Assembly: GCA_002421405.1 (NCBI GenBank)
Contig: DIJY01000091.1
Span: 1-7,022, forward strand
DNA from: Caryophanales bacterium UBA5632
Lineage (GTDB): Bacteria > Bacillota_I > Bacilli_A > Izemoplasmatales > Hujiaoplasmataceae
Reading direction: 5' to 3'
Length of the DNA: 7,022 nucleotides
Notes under the pieces: model-generated
The model's database searches: none
What the model was told of the DNA's origin: nothing
The model's input: the letters and a program-made list of their open reading frames with translations, nothing else
In this document: piece after piece, positions 1 to 6,070 of the stretch
How the letters are laid out: each line of letters opens with the position of its first letter
Numbering within the stretch: position 1 is the stretch's first letter
Made by a program: the position numbers and the translations under genes

Positions 1-461
1 GGAATACCGAGGGTCGTTTTGACCTTTAAAGGTTTTTTTGAAATATTGGTAAATGTTACTTGATGTAATTCAGCATTTACAGCTTCTGTTGGTACAAAAC
101 TTGTAACAACAACAGAAAATCGTTGATTTGAACGACTGACTTCTTGATAAACAAAACCACCTTTTAAAGTGACTTTGTCAGGATTCAATTTTTGAAACGG
201 AGTTTTTCCACTCGTCGACCATAAATCGTCATCGACTCGAAAAAATACGTTTCTGTTTGGAATTGAATTCACTAAATCTTCTGAAGAGACGGGTGTTAAG
301 GCGTAATGATACTGATCAAGTTTTGTATCACCAGCCAAATTGGGTGAAATTGAAGACATAATGCCGTTTTCGTTAAAAAGTGGCATGTAAAGATAGTTGA
401 AATCATCTGCGTTTTCTAAAAGAAACTCTCCTGATTTCAGAATACTTAATTGATGGTCCAT
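1..461 (-). CDS. GH94-like glycoside (beta-glucan) phosphorylase, N-terminal 153 residues; runs off the window
   Basis: Only the first 153 codons are present; the gene continues past base 1. The ATG at 461 follows GAGAGG (470-475) at about 8 bases. Residues 23-71 show the pattern of the N-terminal beta-sandwich of GH94-like phosphorylases: YLYMPLFNENGIMSSISP (23-40), GDTKLDQ (44-50), PVSSEDL (57-63), NRN (69-71) and W81-S-T-S-G. Family members reversibly phosphorolyse beta-glucosidic bonds, releasing a sugar 1-phosphate, usually in the cytoplasm. No signal peptide is visible, which agrees. Related families GH149 and GH161 (beta-1,3-glucan phosphorylases) share this type of start. The catalytic (alpha/alpha)6 domain is outside the window, so the substrate cannot be given; cellobiose, laminaribiose or a longer beta-glucan are all possible. 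A promoter and LacI/CcpA-type operator precede it, fitting a sugar-regulated catabolic gene. Family assignment is from remembered motifs. Confidence 0.7.
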   Translation of the reverse strand, partial: MDHQLSILKSGEFLLENADDFNYLYMPLFNENGIMSSISPNLAGDTKLDQYHYALTPVSSEDLVNSIPNRNVFFRVDDDLWSTSGKTPFQKLNPDKVTLKGGFVYQEVSRSNQRFSVVVTSFVPTEAVNAELHQVTFTNISKKPLKVKTTLGI

Positions 462-479
462 GGCTTTTACCTCTCATGA

Positions 480-497
480 TATGTAACCGTATACATA
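480..497 (-). promoter_or_regulatory. LacI/CcpA-type operator over the phosphorylase start site
   Basis: An 18-base inverted repeat has perfect 6-base arms, TATGTA (480-485) and TACATA (492-497). Its core at 482-495, TGTAACCGTATACA, matches the cre-like pattern TGNAANCGNTTNCA at every fixed position but one, and retains the central CG typical of LacI-family sites. It covers about -1 to +17 relative to the predicted start site at 496, the place where a bound repressor would block initiation or early elongation. Whether CcpA or a local LacI-family regulator binds is not visible. Confidence 0.6.
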
Positions 498-502
498 GCA
501 CC

Positions 503-532
503 ATTATATCATAGAATATAATTGAAAGTAAA
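503..532 (-). promoter_or_regulatory. Sigma-A-type promoter of the phosphorylase gene
   Basis: On the minus strand a perfect -10 hexamer TATAAT (503-508) lies 18 bases from TTTACT (527-532), a 4/6 match to the -35 consensus. Transcription would start near 496, giving a leader of about 35 bases. The operator at 480-497 overlaps this start. Confidence 0.65.
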
Positions 533-540
533 GCCTTAGA

Positions 541-576
541 AAAAGAAAAAAGACCAACCATAATCGGTCAGTCTTT
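541..576 (-). terminator. Rho-independent terminator after the DarA-like gene
   Basis: The minus-strand RNA forms an 11-pair stem (549-559 with 566-576) around a 6-base loop, followed by a U-rich run interrupted by one C. Two of the pairs are G-U wobbles only in minus-strand RNA and are mismatches on the plus strand. The hairpin is therefore built for the gene ending at 594. Confidence 0.85.
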
Positions 577-593
577 GATAGTTTATAAATTGG

Positions 594-917
594 TTAAGCC
601 TTGATAAATTGATTCACATCCATGACAAAAATGGTTGCGCCACCCACTTGGACTTCAACCGGAGTCGATGAGAATATTCCAAATTCGCTAGAGATTGCAT
701 TCGGAACCAATTTTGTGCGCCGTTTTGACATGTCGCTAATGACTTGAATACATTTATCCAAGACATCTTCTTGAACGCCTACGAGGATAGTTGTGTTTCC
801 ACTCATCAAAAAACCGCCAGTGGTTGCTAGCTTAGTTACGAAGAAATTTTCTTTAATCAATGTTTTGATGACCTTATTGGCATCTTCATTCGAAACGATC
901 GCCAGTACTAGTTTCAT
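594..917 (-). CDS. darA: PII-like cyclic-di-AMP receptor family protein (DarA/PstA/YaaQ)
   Basis: This 107-residue protein is about the usual size (B. subtilis DarA is about 109). Family hallmarks are the start MKLVLAIV, residues 28-43 TKLATTGGFLMSGNTT, and PVEVQVGGATIFV (86-98). The family forms PII-like trimers that bind cyclic di-AMP; downstream targets are poorly known. The ATG at 917 is chosen because AAAGGCGGTG (924-933) sits 6 bases before it. A GTG three codons upstream lies inside that ribosome site and would add residues the family lacks. Known binding-site positions N24, T28, F36 and N41 are kept, but position 26, arginine in the homologues I recall, is phenylalanine. The loop at 72-85 lacks the usual proline/glycine-rich sequence. 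Family membership is firm; ligand binding is uncertain. Terminators on both sides suggest its own transcription. Confidence 0.9.
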   Translation of the reverse strand: MKLVLAIVSNEDANKVIKTLIKENFFVTKLATTGGFLMSGNTTILVGVQEDVLDKCIQVISDMSKRRTKLVPNAISSEFGIFSSTPVEVQVGGATIFVMDVNQFIKA

Positions 918-938
918 ACATAACACCGCCTTTCTCGT

Positions 939-947
939 ATTTTAACA
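939..947 (-). promoter_or_regulatory. Possible extended -10 promoter for the DarA-like gene
   Basis: The minus strand reads TGTTAAAAT, which is TGn followed by a 5/6 match to TATAAT. No convincing -35 lies at the right spacing. Transcription would start near 932, at the edge of the ribosome site, leaving a leader of only about 15 bases. An alternative start further up the AT-rich 950-1030 stretch cannot be excluded. Confidence 0.3.
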
Positions 948-989
948 CAACCATTTCAAAAATAAAATAGTTATAAGTAAAAAAATCGT

Positions 990-1007
990 TAAATATCGCT
1001 ATATTTA
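990..1007. repeat. AT-rich 18-base inverted repeat between sufB and darA
   Basis: TAAATAT and ATATTTA are perfect 7-base arms around CGCT. A second near-palindrome, GTAATATATTTAC, follows directly at 1008-1020. The stretch is very AT-rich, so chance palindromes are likely; a regulator site for the DarA-like gene is possible but unproven. Confidence 0.35.
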
Positions 1008-1029
1008 GTAATATATTTACACTTAGGAT

Positions 1030-1058
1030 AAATAAAACACCGCTTAAGAGCGGTGTTT
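1030..1058 (-). terminator. Rho-independent terminator of the suf operon
   Basis: A perfect 10-base-pair stem (1035-1044 with 1049-1058; arms AAACACCGCT/AGCGGTGTTT) with a 4-base loop begins 8 bases after the sufB stop. On the minus strand it is followed by a U-rich but A-interrupted tail. It closes the operon and separates it from the DarA-like gene; the imperfect U-tract may let some readthrough pass. Confidence 0.85.
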
Positions 1059-1066
1059 CGCAATTA

Positions 1067-2488
1067 TTAACCGATGGAGCCGGTCATTTCAAGTTTAATC
1101 AATTGATTGAGTTCAACCGCATATTCCATCGGTAACTCTCTAGCAAATGGTTCAATGAATCCCATCACAATCATCTCGGTTGCTTGTTCTTCGGTTAATC
1201 CTCGACTCATCAAATAAAAGAGTTGAGCATCACTGACTTTCGAAACGGTGGCTTCATGTTCAATTTGTCCGCGGAAATTTTTTACGATATTGGTTGGTAA
1301 AGTATCGGACTGTGATTCACGGTCTACTAAAATCGTATCACATTCGATTTTACTCTTTGCATTAATTGCTTTGCCTTCTTGTTTGACAATGCCACGGTAA
1401 TTGACTTGGCCCCCCTTAGTCGCAATTGATTTTGAGATAATTTTTGAGGTTGTATTGGCGCCAATATGAATCATTTTCGCGCCAGTGTCTTGGTGTTGTC
1501 CTTTACCGGCAAAAGCGATGGAAATCGTTGTTCCCTTGGCGTAATCACCTTTTAAAATACAAGATGGATATTTCATATTTAATCCAGAACCGATATTACC
1601 ATCAATCCATTCCATATGTCCGTGCTTTTCAACAATCGAACGCTTCGTTACAAGATTGATAATATTATTAGACCAGTTTTGTACCGTTGAATAACGACAA
1701 TACGCATCTTCTAAAACAAAGATTTCTACAACGGCAGCGTGCAAAGAATCCGCTGAGTAAATGGGGGCGGTACAGCCCTCAACATAATTAACAGATGCGC
1801 CTTTATCGACGATGATGAGCGTTCGTTCGAATTGACCCATTTTTTCTGAATTGATACGGAAATAGGATTGTAATGGTTTATCGATTTTAACGCCTGGCGG
1901 AACGTAAATGAATGATCCACCGCTCCATACAGCGGTATTTAAAGCTGCGTATTTGTTATCAGCGTGGCTGACAACTTTTCCAAAATACTGTTTGAATAAT
2001 TCTGGATATTGCTTTAAAGCCGAATCGGTATCTAAGAATACAACTCCTTGTTCTTCAAGTTCAATAATGGTCGAATGATAGACTGCTTCTGAATCAAACT
2101 GAGTTGTGACCCCTGATAAGTATTTTTGTTCGGCTTCAGGAATTCCGAGTTTTTGGAAGGTATCTTTGATTTCAGATGGAACCTCATCCCAATTTTTCTC
2201 TACACGATCCGATGATTTAATGTAATAAAAAATGTCATCAAAATCGATAAATGAGAGATCAGGACCCCATTTCGGGTTTGGAATTCTTAAAAAAGATTCG
2301 TAGGCTGCTAGTCGAATATCGAGCATCCACTGGGGTTCACCCTTAATTAAAGAAATTTCTTTAACAATATCTTTTGATATTCCTTTTTTGGTTGAATAGA
2401 TGTTTTCGACATTTTCGGTTTTAAATCCATATTTATAATCACCGATGAGTTGACCGACGTCGGGTTTCTTTTCGAGTTCTTTCGCCAT
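1067..2488 (-). CDS. sufB: Fe-S cluster scaffold protein SufB
   Basis: SufB is the main subunit of the SufBCD scaffold, where iron and sulfur are assembled into clusters in the cytosol. The 473-residue length is normal for Firmicute SufB (about 465). The C-terminal beta-helix and tail are clear: YVEGCTAP (235-242), IECDTILVD (381-389), GQIEHEATVSK (407-417), QLFYLMSRGL (422-431) and MIVMGFIEPF (439-448). Counting from the C-terminus, C383 and H411/E412 line up with E. coli C405 and H433/E434, which are important for assembly; C239 probably corresponds to C254. The ATG at 2488 is preferred because AAGGAG lies about 10 bases upstream. A GTG three codons earlier (2497) is one base from that site. 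The gene starts 5 bases after sufU stops and is the last of the operon. Confidence 0.97.
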   Translation of the reverse strand: MAKELEKKPDVGQLIGDYKYGFKTENVENIYSTKKGISKDIVKEISLIKGEPQWMLDIRLAAYESFLRIPNPKWGPDLSFIDFDDIFYYIKSSDRVEKNWDEVPSEIKDTFQKLGIPEAEQKYLSGVTTQFDSEAVYHSTIIELEEQGVVFLDTDSALKQYPELFKQYFGKVVSHADNKYAALNTAVWSGGSFIYVPPGVKIDKPLQSYFRINSEKMGQFERTLIIVDKGASVNYVEGCTAPIYSADSLHAAVVEIFVLEDAYCRYSTVQNWSNNIINLVTKRSIVEKHGHMEWIDGNIGSGLNMKYPSCILKGDYAKGTTISIAFAGKGQHQDTGAKMIHIGANTTSKIISKSIATKGGQVNYRGIVKQEGKAINAKSKIECDTILVDRESQSDTLPTNIVKNFRGQIEHEATVSKVSDAQLFYLMSRGLTEEQATEMIVMGFIEPFARELPMEYAVELNQLIKLEMTGSIG

Positions 2489-2493
2489 TTGAA

Positions 2494-2925
2494 TCACGCT
2501 CCTTTTTTCAGCGTCTCAACAAAGGCCTGCCAAGCAATCGATGCACATTTGATGCGGGCAGGGAATTGTCGAACGCCAGAATAGACGGCCGCCTCTTCTA
2601 AATCGATGGTTTCATCGTAAGGTTTGTTGGTGACCATCAATAAATAATTATCAGCAATAATCTTTGCCTCTTCAACAGATTTATCAATCACCGTTTCAGA
2701 CATAACAGATGCGGATGAACAACAAATGCTACAACCGTGGCCATCGTGGCGGCAATCTTTGACATGACCATTTTCGAATTTCGTTTGAACGGTGATATCA
2801 TCACCACAACTTGGATTTTTGATATGAACGGAAATATAGGATGAATCATCAACTAACCCTTTATTTCTTGGGTTTTTATAATGTTCCATGATAATTTCAC
2901 GGTATAGATTGTCAAGTTTTTCCAT
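2494..2925 (-). CDS. sufU: Sulfur-transfer / scaffold protein SufU
   Basis: SufU takes persulfide sulfur from SufS through a zinc-centred ligand swap and passes it to SufBCD. The protein has 143 residues, close to B. subtilis SufU (147). Likely zinc ligands are C40 and D42 in NPSCGDD (38-43), C65 in GCSICCSS (64-71) and C127 in ARIKCAS (123-129). The SufU-specific insertion absent from IscU is present at about 96-120. Odd features are three further cysteines, C58, C68 and C69, the last two next to ligand C65; the Bacillus sequence I recall has none there. The ATG at 2925 follows GAAGG by 9 bases and lies 4 bases after the sufS stop. The frame stays open upstream to 3006 but overlaps sufS and lacks family sequence. 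It replaces SufE, which is not encoded here. Confidence 0.96.
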   Translation of the reverse strand: MEKLDNLYREIIMEHYKNPRNKGLVDDSSYISVHIKNPSCGDDITVQTKFENGHVKDCRHDGHGCSICCSSASVMSETVIDKSVEEAKIIADNYLLMVTNKPYDETIDLEEAAVYSGVRQFPARIKCASIAWQAFVETLKKGA

Positions 2926-2929
2926 GAGT

Positions 2930-4141
2930 TTAACCTTCAAATCCGACAGAACGGAAAAACTTGACGGCTGCTTTTGCAGTTTGAACCAGTTGATCAGCGT
3001 CCTCATAAGTATTATACAAATAAAAGGATGCTCTTAAACAAGCTTCAATCCCAAGCCACTTGATGATTAATTGAGCGCAGTGATGTCCTGCTCTTAAAGC
3101 AACCTTCTTTTCTGCGAAATAGCTAGCCGCGTCATGCGGATGGACGTTTTTTATATTAAAAGCGATGATGGAAGAATCACTGGTTGGATTATATATTTCG
3201 ATGCCTTCAATTTTCTTTAATTGCTGGTAAGCATAATTGCGAATTCTTTTTGTATAGTCTTCAATCGTATCAATGCCAGCACTCGTTAAATATTCAACGG
3301 CCTTTGCAAGGCCAATCACAGAGGCGATTGGCATCGTTCCCGCTTCAAATTTATAGGGGGAATCCTTCCAAACAGAATGTTGTTTATTGACCTCTTCATT
3401 CATCTCGCCGCCGAGTTCAAGTGGCTCCATGGAATTCAAGAGTTCTTGTTTTCCATACAGGACACCAACACCAGTCGGTCCTAACATTTTATGTCCTGAA
3501 AAGGCCAAAAAGTCAACGTCTAAACGTCTTACATCGATTTTAAGATGCGGGGCAGCCTGAGCGGCGTCAACGACAACCTTGGCCCCAATTTCGTGCGCTA
3601 AGGGAATAATTTCATCAAGTGGCGTTCTATATCCCATCACGTTCGAGACATAGGTTAAAGCCACAATTTTTGTTTTTTTCGACAATACAGATTTAAAGCT
3701 TTCAGTCGTGATTCTACCTTCCGAATCAAGCGGAACATATACTAATTTCGCTTTTGTTTTATTGGCAATCGCTTGCCAAGGCAATACGGATGAATGATGT
3801 TCTAGTTCAGATGTAATAATCTCATCTTCACTTGTTAAATTCATTCCATAAGATAACGCAACTAAGTTAAGCGCCGAAGTCGCTCCTCTTGTAAAGATAA
3901 CTTCTTCTGGTGATGCATTGATGAATTTAGCGACGATTTCACGAGTTTCTTCATAGAGTCTCGTTGCCTCATACGCTTCATCATAGATGCCCCTGTGAAT
4001 ATTCACTGATAAATCTTGATAATAGTGATTGATGGCATCAATCACAACTTGAGGTTTTAAGGCAGATGCAGCGGAGTCTAGATAAACAAGTGGTTTATCT
4101 TGAAGTTGCGGAAAATCTAAACGGTAACGATTTTTTTCCAT
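2930..4141 (-). CDS. sufS: Cysteine desulfurase SufS (group II)
   Basis: SufS is a PLP enzyme that converts cysteine to alanine and holds the released sulfur as a persulfide for SufU. At 403 residues it is normal length. YLDSAASALKP (20-30), ELEHHSS (112-118, H115 stacking on PLP), VVVDAAQ (189-195, D192 contacting the pyridine nitrogen), AFSGHKMLGPTG (213-224, Schiff-base lysine K218) and ALRAGHHCAQ (348-357, catalytic cysteine C355) are all present. The short active-site loop marks group II. The usual proline after CAQ is leucine (L358). The ATG at 4141 is one base beyond the sufD stop, and its ribosome site GGGAGG lies inside the last codons of sufD, so translation is probably coupled. All catalytic residues are intact. 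Confidence 0.97.
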   Translation of the reverse strand: MEKNRYRLDFPQLQDKPLVYLDSAASALKPQVVIDAINHYYQDLSVNIHRGIYDEAYEATRLYEETREIVAKFINASPEEVIFTRGATSALNLVALSYGMNLTSEDEIITSELEHHSSVLPWQAIANKTKAKLVYVPLDSEGRITTESFKSVLSKKTKIVALTYVSNVMGYRTPLDEIIPLAHEIGAKVVVDAAQAAPHLKIDVRRLDVDFLAFSGHKMLGPTGVGVLYGKQELLNSMEPLELGGEMNEEVNKQHSVWKDSPYKFEAGTMPIASVIGLAKAVEYLTSAGIDTIEDYTKRIRNYAYQQLKKIEGIEIYNPTSDSSIIAFNIKNVHPHDAASYFAEKKVALRAGHHCAQLIIKWLGIEACLRASFYLYNTYEDADQLVQTAKAAVKFFRSVGFEG

Positions 4142-4142
4142 C

Positions 4143-5069
4143 TTAACGTCCTCCCATTTTGCGAATAATCAATTGATTCACAAAACGTTGATGATTCATA
4201 TTGACAAACTTTGTTATAAAAGGATCAGTGTACCCTTGGATAATCAGTCTCTTTGCATGATTTTCTGTTAAACCACGACTCGATAGATAATAGAGTTCAT
4301 CTTGATTAATTTGACCAATGGCTGCGCCATGTCCGGCTTCGACGTCGTACTCGTTGATGATGAGTTTGGGGTCAACTTCAATCCAAGATTTTTCTCCCAA
4401 AATAACGCCTTTGGAATGTTGGAAACACTTCGAATGTTCCATCGTTTTATCGATGGTTCCATAGATATCAAACTTTATTTTAGAGGCATCGTTCGCTACA
4501 ATTGAGTTATGAATAAGTGAAGATGAACGTTTCGCACTGTGACGAACGTTTTGAGTGATGGCCACTTCATCGTTGTTTTGTCCTATCACTAAGTTTTCAC
4601 CATCAAACTCAGAATCAGAACCCTTTAACAATACCGATTCATTGACTTTTAAAATACCATGGGTCAAATAACCGGTTGTTATTTTTAGAGAAGCATTTTC
4701 ATTCAAAGTCGTAAAGCGGTCAACAATCATCGAATTTTTGATTTTACCGATAAGCACCAAATTAAAATCAATCTTCGCTTCTGCTTTGAGAATGATGTTC
4801 AATTGCGTTGATTGTGGTTTTCCAATAACGAAGAAAAAATTCACACGGAGATCTGAACCTCGTCCGAATTCAATCGCATATTCCTTTTTAAGTAATGTAT
4901 TGTTCAAGACGATATCAATCGGGTTCGATTGATTTATCTTTTTGTTCATAATCAAACGAAATTTATCATCTTCAATCACAACTTTAATCGCTTTATGATT
5001 TTGGATAACTGTATTTCCATCAAGGATAAAGGTTGATTGACCCTCGGTTAATAAACTAGGTAGTTTCAA
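4143..5069 (-). CDS. sufD: Fe-S cluster assembly protein SufD, short form
   Basis: SufD pairs with SufB and binds SufC in the assembly scaffold. The C-terminal SufB/SufD core is clear: VRHSAKRSSSLIHNSI (175-190), DVEAGHGAAIG (242-252) and DELYYLSSRGL (257-267). H247 matches the conserved SufD histidine (H360 in E. coli). The protein is 308 residues, against about 420-440 in B. subtilis and E. coli. The missing part is N-terminal: only about 90 residues precede the beta-helix. The start is TTG at 5069. No in-frame ATG exists before codon 41, and a strong G-rich ribosome site directly follows the sufC stop. A short SufD is probably a lineage trait rather than a broken gene, because no frameshifted remnant is visible between the sufC stop and the TTG. 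Confidence 0.92.
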   Translation of the reverse strand: MKLPSLLTEGQSTFILDGNTVIQNHKAIKVVIEDDKFRLIMNKKINQSNPIDIVLNNTLLKKEYAIEFGRGSDLRVNFFFVIGKPQSTQLNIILKAEAKIDFNLVLIGKIKNSMIVDRFTTLNENASLKITTGYLTHGILKVNESVLLKGSDSEFDGENLVIGQNNDEVAITQNVRHSAKRSSSLIHNSIVANDASKIKFDIYGTIDKTMEHSKCFQHSKGVILGEKSWIEVDPKLIINEYDVEAGHGAAIGQINQDELYYLSSRGLTENHAKRLIIQGYTDPFITKFVNMNHQRFVNQLIIRKMGGR

Positions 5070-5084
5070 GATGAGCCCCCCTTA
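5070..5084 (-). promoter_or_regulatory. sufD ribosome-binding site fused to the sufC stop
   Basis: The minus strand reads TAAGGGGGGCTCATC directly before the TTG start of sufD. The sufC stop TAA runs straight into the G-run, which lies about 6 bases from TTG. This arrangement decides the non-ATG start and suggests ribosomes finishing sufC reinitiate on sufD. Confidence 0.7.
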
Positions 5085-5900
5085 TCTTACTGGAACTTTC
5101 GTTGCACAGGTCCCAAGAGATACAGGTCGTTTCGTTTCTTCTAATTCGGTAATGCCTAATTCTGATTTTAGCCAATCATAGCCTTCAACATCAATCTTTG
5201 CGATGAGTTCTGTTCCACCGGTTTTAACGATTTCGCCTTTAATCATGATATGAACGTAATCAGGAATAATATAATCGAGCAAGCGTTGATAATGAGTAAT
5301 TAAAACCATGCCTAAAGCTTCCGACTTCATTTTTGTGACGTTTTCGCCGACGACTCGTAAAGCATCAACGTCAAGCCCCGAATCAATTTCATCTAAAAAT
5401 GCAATCGAGGGCTTGATTAATTTCATTTGTAATATTTCATTGCGTTTTTTCTCGCCGCCACTAAAGCCTTCGTTTAAATAACGATGAGCTAATCCTGAAC
5501 CCATTTGCAGATCCTTCGCTGCGGCTTCAAAATCGAGAATGAATTTCCCGATTCTTAACTTTTTATCTTGTGGCATGTGGGCCTGAACTGCGGTTTTAAC
5601 AAAATCAAAATTTGTGACTCCCGGCACTTCAATCGGAGCCTGCATGCCTAAAAACAAGCCAAGACGACTGCGTTCGTCCACAGCGAGTTCGGTTATGTCT
5701 GATCCGTTTAATAGAATCGATCCGGATTCAATCTTATATTTGGGATGTCCCATCACGACGGAAGCAAGTGTTGATTTGCCAGTGCCGTTGGGTCCCATGA
5801 TGGCGTGAGTCTCTCCGCCTTTGACGGTAAGATTAACGCCTTTCAATATCATTTTTTCTTCAACGGAGACGTATAAGTCCCTGATTTCTAGAGTTGCCAT
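5082..5900 (-). CDS. sufC: ABC-type ATPase SufC
   Basis: SufC is the soluble ABC ATPase of the SufBCD complex; its ATP-driven dimerisation opens the SufB-SufD interface for cluster assembly. The 272 residues contain Walker A GPNGTGKST (36-44), Q-loop Q87, signature SGGEK (147-151), Walker B IAFLDEID (166-173), D-loop SGLD (174-177) and switch H203. The FLDEIDSGLD sequence, rather than LDEPT, is characteristic of SufC. The tail after about residue 255 is some 10-15 residues longer than in the homologues I recall (B. subtilis, 261) and contains a lone cysteine, C265. The ATG at 5900 follows GGAGGG (5907-5912) at 6 bases; an upstream in-frame ATG at 5921 overlaps the predicted transcription start. 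It is the first gene of the operon. Confidence 0.97.
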   Translation of the reverse strand: MATLEIRDLYVSVEEKMILKGVNLTVKGGETHAIMGPNGTGKSTLASVVMGHPKYKIESGSILLNGSDITELAVDERSRLGLFLGMQAPIEVPGVTNFDFVKTAVQAHMPQDKKLRIGKFILDFEAAAKDLQMGSGLAHRYLNEGFSGGEKKRNEILQMKLIKPSIAFLDEIDSGLDVDALRVVGENVTKMKSEALGMVLITHYQRLLDYIIPDYVHIMIKGEIVKTGGTELIAKIDVEGYDWLKSELGITELEETKRPVSLGTCATKVPVR

Positions 5901-5925
5901 TATTATCCCTCCAAGTATCATATCT

Positions 5926-5954
5926 ATTTTACAATATTTACGCTCTCAATGCAA
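5926..5954 (-). promoter_or_regulatory. Promoter of the suf operon
   Basis: On the minus strand TTGCAT (5949-5954) and TAAAAT (5926-5931) are separated by exactly 17 bases. Transcription would start near 5919, leaving a leader of about 19 bases with GGAGGG in it. No leader structure fits in that space, so control is more likely at initiation. No Fur-, SufR- or IscR-type site is recognisable. Confidence 0.65.
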
Positions 5955-5989
5955 AAAATAACACTTTAATTCGTACTAAAAACCGTTTC

Positions 5990-6007
5990 TAAGGATTTAA
6001 TAAGGAT
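5990..6007. repeat. Pair of TAAGGAT direct repeats upstream of the suf promoter
   Basis: TAAGGAT occurs at 5990-5996 and again at 6001-6007, spaced 11 bases, about one helical turn, and centred some 45 bases upstream of the -35. The spacing could suit a bound regulator. The motif is short and the region AT-rich. Confidence 0.3.
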
Positions 6008-6020
6008 AAATAGACGAAAA

Positions 6021-6051
6021 GCAAAAGAAAAACGGATACTTTCGCATCCGT
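6021..6051 (-). terminator. Rho-independent terminator of the mgtC-like gene
   Basis: Minus-strand RNA forms an 8-pair stem (6032-6039 with 6044-6051) closed by a GAAA tetraloop, followed by UUUUUCUUUU. One pair is a G-U wobble only on the minus strand, which sets the direction. It lies about 20 bases after the stop at 6071 and insulates the suf promoter. Confidence 0.88.
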
Positions 6052-6070
6052 CAAGAAAACAATGATAATA

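Noticed and set aside
1444..1659. Plus-strand open frame of 71 codons, with similar ones at 3184-3390, 4302-4505, 4738-4932 and 5614-5808
   Set aside because: All are antisense to well-supported suf genes, have no family resemblance or good ribosome site, and are explained as shadow frames.
1726..1920. Minus-strand frames at 1726-1920 and 4268-4471
   Set aside because: They lie in alternative frames inside sufB and sufD respectively and encode no recognisable protein.
2494..2496. Mycoplasma genetic code with TGA as tryptophan
   Set aside because: TGA terminates sufU at the expected family length, and tryptophans in the proteins checked are TGG.
2489..2497. GTG start for sufB three codons upstream
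   Set aside because: It lies one base after the AAGGAG ribosome site, too close to be used; the ATG at 2488 is correctly placed.
2926..3006. In-frame N-terminal extension of SufU to 170 residues
   Set aside because: The added residues overlap the end of sufS and do not resemble SufU, and the ATG at 2925 has its own ribosome site and gives the family length.
5901..5921. ATG at 5921 as the sufC start
   Set aside because: It overlaps the predicted transcription start, lacks a ribosome site and adds seven residues not seen in SufC.
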